This document shows, one piece after another, positions 48,809-56,453 of a stretch of 59,365 bases of DNA. Both the position numbers and the translations under genes were made by a program. The stretch comes from SYAC01 sp046048055. Its GTDB lineage: Bacteria > Planctomycetota > Phycisphaerae > Phycisphaerales > SM1A02. Below the pieces are notes generated by a model. It did no database searches, was not told where the DNA came from, and worked only from the letters and a program-made list of their open reading frames with translations. Position 1 is the stretch's first letter. The number at the start of each line of letters is the position of its first letter. Where the stretch lies: assembly GCA_046048055.1 (NCBI GenBank), contig JBJOGW010000039.1, positions 1-59,365 of the forward strand, given 5' to 3'.

Positions 48809-50084
48809 GGGCTTCTCGATGCGAAGAACTCTGGCCGTGGCGGGCCGCGAGTTCCGTCACACCGCTCTCACCAAGGGTTTCATCATCGGCGCCATCGGCA
48901 TCCCGGCGATCCTCTTTGCGGTGATCCCGCTCATCCCCCGGCTGATGCGTTCCACGCCGCCTCCGCTCGAGGGCCGGATCGCGGTGGTGGACCGGCTGGG
49001 CCACGTCGTCGAGTCGCTGCAGGCCGCGTTGGCCGAGTCCCCCGAGCGCCAGCCATGGGAGACCCGGGAGGAGGACGTGGAGGTGCGCCTTGAGGTGGAG
49101 GCCGCCCTACCAGACACGTCGATCGACGGGCTCCGTTCGCAGGTGGCCGACGAGTCGTTGCGGGGGCTGCTGATCGCGGACCGCTCCGAGGATGGCTCGG
49201 AGCAGGTGGAACTGCTCGTGCCCAGCACCAGCAGTCCGCGCCACACGCGGCGGCTGGAGGAAGCGGGACGAAAGGCCCTGGTCCGCGCCCGCGTGACGCG
49301 TCAGGGGCAGGACTTCGGGTCATTGCAGGAACTGATGAAGTCCGAACCTGTCCGCACCAGCCGCATCAGCCCGCAAGGCGAGCAGGCGAAGGAGCGGACC
49401 GAGCTGCGCACGCTCGTGCCCATGGGCTTCATGCTGCTGCTCTGGGTCACCATCTTCACCAGCGCCAACTACCTGCTCACCAGCACCATCGAGGAGAAGT
49501 CCAGTCGCGTGATGGAGGTGCTGCTGAGCGCCACCAGTCCCATGGAACTGCTCGCCGGCAAGCTGCTCGGCCAGGCGGGCGTGAGCCTGGTGATGCTGCT
49601 GATGTACGGCGGGGTGGGCCTGGCGGGGCTGGGCGCGCTCGCCATGCTCGACGTGGTCCGGCTCACCGATCTGATCTGGCTGGCCGCGTGGTTCCCGGTG
49701 GCGTACTTCATGGTGGCCGTGATCATGGCGGGTGTGGGAAGCGCCGTGAACGACCTGCGCGATGCCCAGTCGCTGGTCGGTCCGGCGCTCATGGCCCTGA
49801 TGGTGCCCATGGTGCTCTGGCTGCCGATCGTGGAGAACCCGCACGGTGCCATGGCGGTCATCTTCAGCTTCATTCCACCGGCGTCGCCCTTCGTGACGGT
49901 GCTGCGGCTGACCGCGGTCTCCGACCCGGTGCCGGCTTGGCAAGGCCTTCTGGCCCTGGCGGTGGCCATTCTTTGCACGCTGGCCATGCTCTGGGCCGGG
50001 GCCCGCATCTTCCGGGTGGGCGCCCTGATGCAGGGCAAGACCCCCACGCCGCGCGAGTTGCTTCGCTGGATTCGCGTGCGCTGA
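48801..50084 (+). CDS. ABC-2 type permease (NatB-like)
   Basis: 427 residues: an N-terminal helix, a large ~170-residue extracytoplasmic loop, and five to six C-terminal helices (for example LVPMGFMLLLWVTIFTSANYLL). The EEKSSRVMEVLLSATSPMELLAGKLLGQ segment is diagnostic of ABC-2/NatB permeases. It overlaps the ATPase gene by 8 nt. I use the GTG at 48801, which begins immediately in that overlap; ATG 48819 is also plausible. It completes the transporter with the preceding ATPase. Confidence 0.92.
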   Translation: MTEGFSMRRTLAVAGREFRHTALTKGFIIGAIGIPAILFAVIPLIPRLMRSTPPPLEGRIAVVDRLGHVVESLQAALAESPERQPWETREEDVEVRLEVEAALPDTSIDGLRSQVADESLRGLLIADRSEDGSEQVELLVPSTSSPRHTRRLEEAGRKALVRARVTRQGQDFGSLQELMKSEPVRTSRISPQGEQAKERTELRTLVPMGFMLLLWVTIFTSANYLLTSTIEEKSSRVMEVLLSATSPMELLAGKLLGQAGVSLVMLLMYGGVGLAGLGALAMLDVVRLTDLIWLAAWFPVAYFMVAVIMAGVGSAVNDLRDAQSLVGPALMALMVPMVLWLPIVENPHGAMAVIFSFIPPASPFVTVLRLTAVSDPVPAWQGLLALAVAILCTLAMLWAGARIFRVGALMQGKTPTPRELLRWIRVR

Positions 50085-50109
50085 GCGGTTCACGGCCCGG
50101 CCGCACGCG

Positions 50110-50115
50110 TAGGCT
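50110..50115 (+). promoter_or_regulatory. -10 element of the zinc-ribbon gene
   Basis: TAGGCT, 6 nt before the GTG at 50122, in the 37-bp gap after the permease. Confidence 0.45.
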
Positions 50116-50121
50116 GCAGCC

Positions 50122-51585
50122 GTGGGCGGCGAGACGCTCCTTCTGCTGGCGTGGATCGGTGGCGCCGTGTTCGCGGCGGCCATGCTGTGGACGCTGTGGT
50201 GGGCCTTGTTCGCCGACCGCAGCCGTGGCGTGCGCCGATGCCCGGGTTGCTGGCACCAGATGGATGTGTCCGTGGGCATGCGCTGCCCGGAGTGCGGCCG
50301 CCAGACAGCCCGTGAACGCGAGCTGTTGGCCACTCGCCGCCGATGGCCCCTTGCCGCGGCCTGCGTGCTGGCATTGCTGCTCGGTACCGTCTGGCTGCGG
50401 GTGACCATCGCCCAGCGCGGCTGGTGGACGTTGGTGACGGACCGGGCGCTGATCGCGATCCTGCCGTGGCTGCCCGAGGGCCGTGATGCCGCCGAGGTCC
50501 GCTCCCACCTGCGTGATCGCCTGCTCCAGGGCGCCACCACTCCGGAGAACGGTGCGCGGATCCTTGGCATCGTGGAGCGCGGCGACGCGTCGGCACCGCC
50601 CGGCTCGGATGCCTGGCGGTCCAGTTACGGCGTGCTGCTCGACGCGCTGCGGATGCGGTGGTCGGATCCCGCCACCCCACCCGACGATCCACTGCGCGTG
50701 GCGGCCGCCGGCCTGCGTCCACTGATACGGATCGAGGCACCGGATCGCTGGTGGCCGCGGCGCCCCCTGGTGCTGATGGCGCGCGTCGAGTCCTGGTGGC
50801 CCCGCTCGGTTGACGTGTCGCTTCGACTCACTGGCGTGAGCGGGCTCGACCTGCAGCCCACGGCCCGCGATCTTCTGCAGCGCACGCGATGGTCCCGGCA
50901 GGAAGCCGGCTCCTCGAGGCAACGGTGGGGCGTATTCCCGGTGGAGCTCGGCCCGTTGCCACCGGGCGAGCATCGGGGCACGCTCGACTTCGAGTGGACC
51001 CTGCAGGACACGCTTCGGCCTGGCGCCTCCAGTCGCGGCGTGGTCCGGGTACCCGTGCACGTGAAGGTGCCCGAGGGCGATGCGCCCGGGCTGGCTGCCG
51101 TGGACACCCCGGAACTGGAGCAGGTGCTCGAGCGCGTGTTCGAGCCGGGACTGCTGCTCATGCAGTCGGATCCACCGCGATTCGCCTTCAGCTACCGGCC
51201 CTTCGAGACCAGCAGCGGCGAACTGGATCACGTGGCCTTCGGACTGGTCGTGCAGGCATGCCAGGACGGCGTGCCGCGTCGCACGTTGCGCGTGTGGTGG
51301 CGCGGTGGCTCGGCGCGTTCGCTTTCCGGATGGGAACCGCCCGAGGAGGACCTCGAGAGGCTGGTGCAGGCGGACGAGGCGGGCTCATGGACGTTGCGTG
51401 TGCGCGGCGACCCCGAACTGGCGTTGCGAGCGGCGGCGGGACTGGGGGATGTGGATGCCACGCACGCATGGACCGGTTCGATCGAGCGTGCGCTTCGCGT
51501 GCAGCGTTCGCCCGGCGATGCCGCCTCGCAGCCATGGCGCACCGAGCGGGCGGCTCCGACCGATCAGGCGTCCAGCCCCCGCTAA
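50122..51585 (+). CDS. Membrane protein with N-terminal zinc ribbon, unknown function
   Basis: 487 residues: an N-terminal transmembrane helix (~5-30), a CPGC-x14-CPEC zinc-ribbon (residues 40-58), a second helix (~77-97), then a large extracytoplasmic domain of ~390 residues rich in Trp and Arg with beta-strand character (RRPLVLMARVESWW; GVFPVELGPLPPGEHRGTL). Zinc ribbons next to helices are common in planctomycete membrane proteins of unknown role. It starts with GTG 50122, 6 nt after a TAGGCT element. Its TAA stop forms the -10 element of the HIT gene. Confidence 0.72.
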   Translation: MGGETLLLLAWIGGAVFAAAMLWTLWWALFADRSRGVRRCPGCWHQMDVSVGMRCPECGRQTARERELLATRRRWPLAAACVLALLLGTVWLRVTIAQRGWWTLVTDRALIAILPWLPEGRDAAEVRSHLRDRLLQGATTPENGARILGIVERGDASAPPGSDAWRSSYGVLLDALRMRWSDPATPPDDPLRVAAAGLRPLIRIEAPDRWWPRRPLVLMARVESWWPRSVDVSLRLTGVSGLDLQPTARDLLQRTRWSRQEAGSSRQRWGVFPVELGPLPPGEHRGTLDFEWTLQDTLRPGASSRGVVRVPVHVKVPEGDAPGLAAVDTPELEQVLERVFEPGLLLMQSDPPRFAFSYRPFETSSGELDHVAFGLVVQACQDGVPRRTLRVWWRGGSARSLSGWEPPEEDLERLVQADEAGSWTLRVRGDPELALRAAAGLGDVDATHAWTGSIERALRVQRSPGDAASQPWRTERAAPTDQASSPR

Positions 51586-51588
51586 CCT
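51583..51588 (+). promoter_or_regulatory. -10 element of the HIT gene, built on a stop codon
   Basis: TAACCT whose first three bases are the upstream TAA stop; 7 nt before the ATG at 51596. Confidence 0.5.
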
Positions 51589-51595
51589 GATCGTC

Positions 51596-52159
51596 ATGGA
51601 ACGGAATCTCTGGGCACCCTGGCGCATGGCCTACATCCGCAACCTGGAGACGCAGGCCGAGGAGGCCAGCGTGGGAGCCGTGGCCAACGGCGGCAACTTC
51701 CTGCTGGAGGCCTGGCGGCATCCGGACCTGGATTCCGCGAACCACGTGGTGCACCGGGACGATGCCGGACTGATCATGCTCAACCGCTATCCCTACGCCA
51801 ACGGACACCTGCTGGTGGCGCTGGGTGACCCACGGCCGCGGCTGGCGGATTACGGCGCCGCGGCCCGCGCCAGGTTCTGGCGACTGGTGGACGTGGCCTC
51901 GCTGCTGGTGGAGCGGTGCATGCGTCCGCAGGGCGTGAACGTGGGCCTCAACCAGGGCCGGGCCGCCGGCGCCGGACTTCCCGAGCACATCCACGCCCAC
52001 GTCCTGCCTCGCTGGAGCGGCGACACCAACTTCATGGCCGCGGTGGCAGGCGCGCGGGTGATCCCGGAGTCGCTGGAATCGGTGGCGGCGGTGTACCGGT
52101 CGGCGGTGCGGGACTCGCTCGCGGATGCGGCAAGGGAACCGAATCACGCCTCGGCGTAG
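51596..52159 (+). CDS. HIT-family nucleotide hydrolase/phosphorylase
   Basis: 187 residues. The histidine triad is HIHAHVL at 131-137, with catalytic His133. The N-terminus ERNLWAPWRMAYI and the LNRYPYANGHLLV strand match the HIT subgroup related to diadenosine tetraphosphate (Ap4A) phosphorylases/hydrolases of actinobacteria and planctomycetes, so Ap4A or AMP-conjugate hydrolysis is likely. It starts at ATG 51596, 7 nt after a stop-derived TAACCT element. It ends 284 bp before the next gene. Confidence 0.88.
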   Translation: MERNLWAPWRMAYIRNLETQAEEASVGAVANGGNFLLEAWRHPDLDSANHVVHRDDAGLIMLNRYPYANGHLLVALGDPRPRLADYGAAARARFWRLVDVASLLVERCMRPQGVNVGLNQGRAAGAGLPEHIHAHVLPRWSGDTNFMAAVAGARVIPESLESVAAVYRSAVRDSLADAAREPNHASA

Positions 52160-52443
52160 ACTGTCTCGTACGCGACCCCCTGCCCCGTCGGGCGGCGGGC
52201 CGGCCATGCACTCGAACCGATGCGAACTCCCAGGGATCCCTGCATCAATGGCTGCGTCGATGACCATGCCTCACGCCCCATCGGGGTGGAGTGGAAGGTC
52301 GGGCACGATGGCCGGGGAGCCCACGTTCAAGCGGGGGTTCGAGTTTCCTTCGCCGGCCCGCGGTGCCCTTGCGGCAACGACGGGATTGATCCGACCTCCC
52401 GACGGGGCAGGCGGCCGCGAGCCGCTGGTATGCTTCCCATTCC
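52160..52443 (+). other. Gene-free 284-bp spacer with possible small transcript
   Basis: No convincing coding region. A TAGACT hexamer at 52157-52162 could start a short RNA here. An inverted repeat GATGC/GCATC (52219-52246) encloses a GGGATCCC palindrome. No tRNA, SRP, tmRNA or 6S features were recognised. Confidence 0.25.
52429..52434 (+). promoter_or_regulatory. -10 element of the small lipoprotein gene
   Basis: TATGCT, 9 nt before the ATG at 52444, with a pyrimidine-rich leader and no ribosome site. Confidence 0.55.
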
Positions 52444-52779
52444 ATGAAGTCGCCGATCCTGACCGCCCTGACCCTCGCCCTGCTGGCCGCCTGCCATAGC
52501 CAGCCCACCTACCTGCCCAACGGCGACCTGGCCCCCGCCACCGACGCGGACTATCAGAAGGGCGGCATCTACGACGTCAGTTTCAAGTCGATCAAGGACA
52601 ACCCCACGCCCGAACTGTTCGGCGTGAACGAGCGGACCGTGGACATCGACCGCAACATGGCGGTGAACACCAACCAGACCACCCGCATGTTCTGGAGCGA
52701 CTTGGGTCGCATGTGGCTCACGGACGAACCCTCGCCGCTTTCCCCCTATCCCACGGTCAACACCACGGGCAATCCTTGA
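52444..52779 (+). CDS. Small putative lipoprotein, 111 aa
   Basis: 111 residues. The N-terminus has a lipoprotein signal with lipobox LLAAC (Cys17). The mature region is acidic and rich in Asn/Asp/Thr, with YQKGGIYDVSF and WSDLGRMW. No family is recognised. It is a monocistronic gene with a TATGCT element 9 nt upstream and a strong terminator 24 nt downstream, an arrangement that suggests high expression. Its low-GC-side amino acid mix (Lys, Asn, Thr) differs from its Arg-rich neighbours. Confidence 0.75.
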   Translation: MKSPILTALTLALLAACHSQPTYLPNGDLAPATDADYQKGGIYDVSFKSIKDNPTPELFGVNERTVDIDRNMAVNTNQTTRMFWSDLGRMWLTDEPSPLSPYPTVNTTGNP

Positions 52780-52802
52780 TCCTTGGGCCCGTGCCCGTGC
52801 CA

Positions 52803-52824
52803 CGACCCGCCTCAAGGCGGGTCG
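52803..52824 (+). terminator. Intrinsic terminator of the small lipoprotein gene
   Basis: A perfect 9-bp stem CGACCCGCC/GGCGGGTCG with a TCAA loop, followed by TTTCGCTTTT. Confidence 0.92.
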
Positions 52825-52881
52825 TTTCGCTTTTGGAATCCGCGGCCGCGGCCGCCCGAACCCGCGTGATCGAGAACCGAC

Positions 52882-54246
52882 GTGGCTGAAGCCGCCCCGC
52901 CAACCTGGCTGCACACCATCGCCTCCCTTCCGGGGATCCGGCTCTTCCATCCTTCACAACTGCCCCTGCTCTCCCGCCGGGCCTACATGCAGGAGCTCAT
53001 GAGCTGGTCGCTGTTGCCGCTGTTCCTGGGGGCCATCGAGGGCGGCGCGCTCGGCGTGGTGGTCAAGAAGGCGTTTGCGGACTGCGGCGTGTCGGAGTTG
53101 CAGCTGAACATGGCGGTGGCGGTGGTGACCGCGGCGCCCAACGTGGCCAACCTGACCAGCTTTGCGTGGGCGGGCATGGCCCGGGGCCGGCCCAAGGTGC
53201 CGTTCACGGCGCTGCTGCAGACCATGACCGCGGCCTGCGTGGCCCTGATCGCGGCCATGCCGGAGAACGCGTGGGGACTCTGGGGCCTGTGCGTGCTGGC
53301 CACCCTGGCACGCTGCACATGGACGGGGGTGATCACGCTGCGTGCCGCGGTGTGGCGGGCCAACTATCCGCGACACATCCGGGCCAGGATCGCCGGCAAC
53401 ATGGCCACGATGCAGTCGCTGGTGCTGGCACTCAGCGGCTGGATTCTGGGCCTGGGCATGGACCTCTCGCCACGCAGCTTCCACGTGATCTTTCCGGCGC
53501 TCGCCGTGCTGGGCATCGGCGGCAACATGCTCTGGCGCAAGGTGCGGGTGCGCGGCGAGTCGCGGCTGCTCAGACTGGAGTCGATGGACGCTGGCTCGGC
53601 GCCGCGCATCCATCCCGCCAGCGTGATTCACGTGCTGCGAGAGGACCCGCCCTTCGCGCGATTCATGCTCTGGATGTGGATCTTCGGTCTGGGCAATCTG
53701 ATGATTGGGGCGCCACAGGCGATCATGCTCGAGGACGAGCTCCACGCCACCTACACGCAGGGCATCCTGGCGACCACGGTCATCCCGCTGCTGGTCATGC
53801 CGCTGGCGATCCCGTTCTGGGCACGGCGGCTGGACCGCAGCCACGTGGTGGACTTTCGCGCGGTGCACGCCTGGACCTTCGTGGCCGCAACGCTGGTGAT
53901 GTTCGTGGCCTCGGTGATGCGATCCATGCCGCTCTTCTACGTGGCGGCCGTGCTGCTGGGCGTGGGATTCGCCGGGGGCAGCCTGGCCTGGAATCTGGGC
54001 CATCAGGACTTTGCGCCTCCCGAGCGAGACGCCGAGTACATGGGCGTGCATGTCACGCTCAACGGGCTTCGGGGCCTGCTCGCCCCGTTCCTGGCCGTGG
54101 GTCTCTACCAATGGCTGCAGTCCCTCGGACATGCCCCGTGGATCTTCCTGATCTGCACCGTGGTCAACGTGATCGGGGCGGCGGGATTCGTCCTGCTTCG
54201 GCGGGACCGCCGTCGCCGGGCCACCGTGGTGGCCACGGCGGGCTGA
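52882..54246 (+). CDS. MFS-type transporter
   Basis: 454 residues with about twelve hydrophobic helices. Near the N-terminus is SWSLLPLFLGAIEGGALGVVVKKAF, followed by a helix bearing AAPNVANLTSFAW; a central cytosolic loop and a second six-helix half follow. This resembles the MFS branch found with a partial protein at the right edge of the window (59125 onward), which has a similar EGxx helix and LPNLAG segment. Start GTG 52882; no -10 element or ribosome site is obvious. No substrate can be inferred. Confidence 0.82.
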   Translation: MAEAAPPTWLHTIASLPGIRLFHPSQLPLLSRRAYMQELMSWSLLPLFLGAIEGGALGVVVKKAFADCGVSELQLNMAVAVVTAAPNVANLTSFAWAGMARGRPKVPFTALLQTMTAACVALIAAMPENAWGLWGLCVLATLARCTWTGVITLRAAVWRANYPRHIRARIAGNMATMQSLVLALSGWILGLGMDLSPRSFHVIFPALAVLGIGGNMLWRKVRVRGESRLLRLESMDAGSAPRIHPASVIHVLREDPPFARFMLWMWIFGLGNLMIGAPQAIMLEDELHATYTQGILATTVIPLLVMPLAIPFWARRLDRSHVVDFRAVHAWTFVAATLVMFVASVMRSMPLFYVAAVLLGVGFAGGSLAWNLGHQDFAPPERDAEYMGVHVTLNGLRGLLAPFLAVGLYQWLQSLGHAPWIFLICTVVNVIGAAGFVLLRRDRRRRATVVATAG

Positions 54247-54299
54247 CGCCGGGTCCGCATCCATCCCGCGGGCGGCTTCAGGCCGAGCGCGGTTTCCGC

Positions 54300-54305
54300 T
54301 ACCAT
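54300..54305 (+). promoter_or_regulatory. -10 element of rpsA
   Basis: TACCAT, 114 nt before the rpsA ATG, with TTCAGG 17 nt upstream as a weak -35 candidate. Confidence 0.4.
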
Positions 54306-54419
54306 CATCGACCCGGCCCATCCAGGCCGGTCTGCCCCGGCGCGTGCCGAGGCGCTTCGCACCCAGCCGGCCTGCCGCATGCGTGGCAGCGGCGCATCTC
54401 GCACCCCATTCCACAACTC
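54306..54419 (+). promoter_or_regulatory. Structured rpsA leader without a Shine-Dalgarno sequence
   Basis: Hairpins at 54313-54330 (CCGGCC/GGCCGG, loop of 6) and 54373-54388 (TGCC/GGCA core, one G-U pair). The last 20 nt before the ATG are pyrimidine/A-rich with no AGGAG. E. coli rpsA also has a structured leader without a strong site and is autoregulated by S1. Confidence 0.4.
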
Positions 54420-56180
54420 ATGGTCAACCAGAATCTCATCGAACAGCTCGCTCTCGAGGCCGACGCGGCCGATCTCATGCTCCGCGAGGCCTTCGGCTCC
54501 GCCGACCCCATGGAGTCGGTCCTGGGCACCGAACTCGCCGCCGTCGGCACAGGCAACATCGTCAAGGGCAAGGTCGTCGCCATCAGCGGCGACTTCGTCA
54601 TCGTGGACATCCGCGGCAAGAGCGAGGGACAGGTCGAGAAGGCCGAGTTCGACGAGACCGGCGGCGTGGCCGTGGGCGACGAGGTGGAGGTGCTGGTCGA
54701 GGAGGCGGAGAGCGCCGACGGCGGCGTGACCCTGAGCAAGCGCAAGGCCGACCGGATCCGAGGCTGGAACCAGCTGCTGGAGACCCGCAAGGAAGGCGAC
54801 GTGATCGAGGGCAAGGCCCTTCGCAAGATCAAGGGCGGCCTGCTGGTGGACATCGGCGTGCCGGTGTTCCTGCCGGCCAGTCAGGTCGACGTGCGCCGCC
54901 CTGGCGACATCGGCGAGTACATCGGCAAGACGCTGCGCGCCGTCATCCTGAAGATCGACGAGGAGCGCCGCAACATCGTCATCAGCCGTCGAAAGCTGAT
55001 CGAGGAGGAGCGCGAGGCGGCCAAGCGCACGCTGATGGGCCAGGTCAAGGAAGGCGACATCGTGCGCGGCACCGTCACCAACATCGCCGAGTTCGGCGCC
55101 TTCATCGATCTGGGCGGCCTGGACGGCCTGCTGCACATCACGGACATGAGCTGGGGCCGGGTCAACCACCCCAGCGAGATCGTGAAGATCGGCGACGAGA
55201 TCGAGGTCAAGATCCTGAACATCGACCGCGACCGCGAGAAGATCGCCCTGGGCCTGAAGCAGAAGGAAGCCAGCCCCTGGGAGGAGATCGAGCAGAAGTA
55301 CCCGGTCAACGCCCGCGTGCGCGGCACGGTGGTCAGCCTGATGAGTTACGGCGCGTTCGTGCGGCTCGAGGACGGCATCGAGGGCCTGGTGCACGTGAGC
55401 GAGATGAGCTGGACCCGGCGCATCAACCACCCGAGCGAGCTCGTGAACGTGAACGACGAGATCGACGTGGTGATCCTGGACATCGACAAGGAGAAGCTGG
55501 AGATCAGCCTCGGCATGAAGCAGACCGAGGTGAATCCCTGGGAGCTGGTGGCCGAGAAGTACCCCCCGGGCACCATCATCGAGGGCAAGGTCCGCAACCT
55601 GGCCAACTACGGCGCGTTCGTGGAGATCGAGCCGGGCATCGACGGCCTGCTGCACGTGAGCGACATCAGCTGGACCAAGAAGGTGGCCCACCCCAACGAG
55701 GTGTTCAAGAAGGGCGACTCGGTCCGGTGCGTGGTGCTCGACGTGGATCGCGAGAAGCAGCGCGTTGGGCTGGGCACCAAGCAGCTCAGCGAGGATCCGT
55801 GGGTCGAGGCCATCCCGAGCGCCTACCGCCCGGGCATGATCGTGAAGGGTCACATCACCAAGATCACCAACTTCGGCGTGTTCGTGGAGCTTGAGGAGGG
55901 TCTCGAGGGCCTGCTCCACATCAGCGAACTGAGCGACCAGAAGGTGGAGAACCCGCTCGACGTGGTCAAGCCCGGCCAGGAAGTGGACGTGAAGATCCTG
56001 CGTGTCGACACCTCCGACCGCAAGATCGGCCTGAGCCTGAAGCGTGCCCAGTGGGGTGCCGGTGCCGTGAGCGACACCCGCGACGCGGGCTCGGACGAGT
56101 TCCCGCGGATCAAGCCCGCCCCCACCCGCGGCGGCATGGACGACCATGGCGCCTTGGGCACGGACAAGATCAAGTTCTGA
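54420..56180 (+). CDS. rpsA: 30S ribosomal protein S1
   Basis: 586 residues with six S1 (OB-fold) repeats at about 40-105, 125-195, 212-282, 297-367, 384-454 and 471-541; repeats 3-6 have the standard GAF(V/I) ... GL(L/V)H(I/V)S pattern. S1 brings mRNA to the 30S subunit, and is especially important for mRNAs with weak Shine-Dalgarno sites, as many here. The frame is open far upstream, but the S1 N-terminus (MVNQNLIEQL) sets the ATG at 54420. Followed by a strong terminator. Confidence 0.96.
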   Translation: MVNQNLIEQLALEADAADLMLREAFGSADPMESVLGTELAAVGTGNIVKGKVVAISGDFVIVDIRGKSEGQVEKAEFDETGGVAVGDEVEVLVEEAESADGGVTLSKRKADRIRGWNQLLETRKEGDVIEGKALRKIKGGLLVDIGVPVFLPASQVDVRRPGDIGEYIGKTLRAVILKIDEERRNIVISRRKLIEEEREAAKRTLMGQVKEGDIVRGTVTNIAEFGAFIDLGGLDGLLHITDMSWGRVNHPSEIVKIGDEIEVKILNIDRDREKIALGLKQKEASPWEEIEQKYPVNARVRGTVVSLMSYGAFVRLEDGIEGLVHVSEMSWTRRINHPSELVNVNDEIDVVILDIDKEKLEISLGMKQTEVNPWELVAEKYPPGTIIEGKVRNLANYGAFVEIEPGIDGLLHVSDISWTKKVAHPNEVFKKGDSVRCVVLDVDREKQRVGLGTKQLSEDPWVEAIPSAYRPGMIVKGHITKITNFGVFVELEEGLEGLLHISELSDQKVENPLDVVKPGQEVDVKILRVDTSDRKIGLSLKRAQWGAGAVSDTRDAGSDEFPRIKPAPTRGGMDDHGALGTDKIKF

Positions 56181-56206
56181 AACATCGCGCCGCTCCTGAA
56201 AACCAC

Positions 56207-56234
56207 GCGACCTCGGCCATGTGGCCGAGGTCGC
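56207..56234 (+). terminator. Intrinsic terminator of rpsA
   Basis: A perfect 12-bp stem GCGACCTCGGCC/GGCCGAGGTCGC with an ATGT loop, then TTTGTTCG, 26 nt after the stop. Confidence 0.92.
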
Positions 56235-56440
56235 TTTGTTCGTGGGGGCTGGGAACGGGCCCCCTGAATGACCCGCGACGCCCGCTCAGCACATCGCGAT
56301 GAAGCCCAGCAGCGACAGGCCAAGGAGGCGGCGCTGGTGCTTTCGCAAGGTGACGAGTCGGCGCAGGGAACGCATGTCGCGGATCTTTCGGTCGCCTTGT
56401 CGGAGCCGCCCCCGTCCGACGAGGGCGAAGACGGCTCCGC

Positions 56441-56446
56441 TACGCT
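56441..56446 (+). promoter_or_regulatory. -10 element of the 594-aa exported protein gene
   Basis: TACGCT, 7 nt before the ATG at 56454. It excludes the long upstream open frame as coding. About 200 bp between the rpsA terminator and here carry no other gene. Confidence 0.5.
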
Positions 56447-56453
56447 GCCAACC

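Noticed and set aside
53166..54419. Upstream in-frame extension of rpsA through the MFS gene
   Set aside because: It overlaps a real MFS gene in another frame and gives no S1-like sequence; rpsA starts at the ATG after its leader.
54105..56147. Long minus-strand open frame antisense to rpsA
   Set aside because: His/Leu/Asp-rich complement of S1 codons; no independent support.
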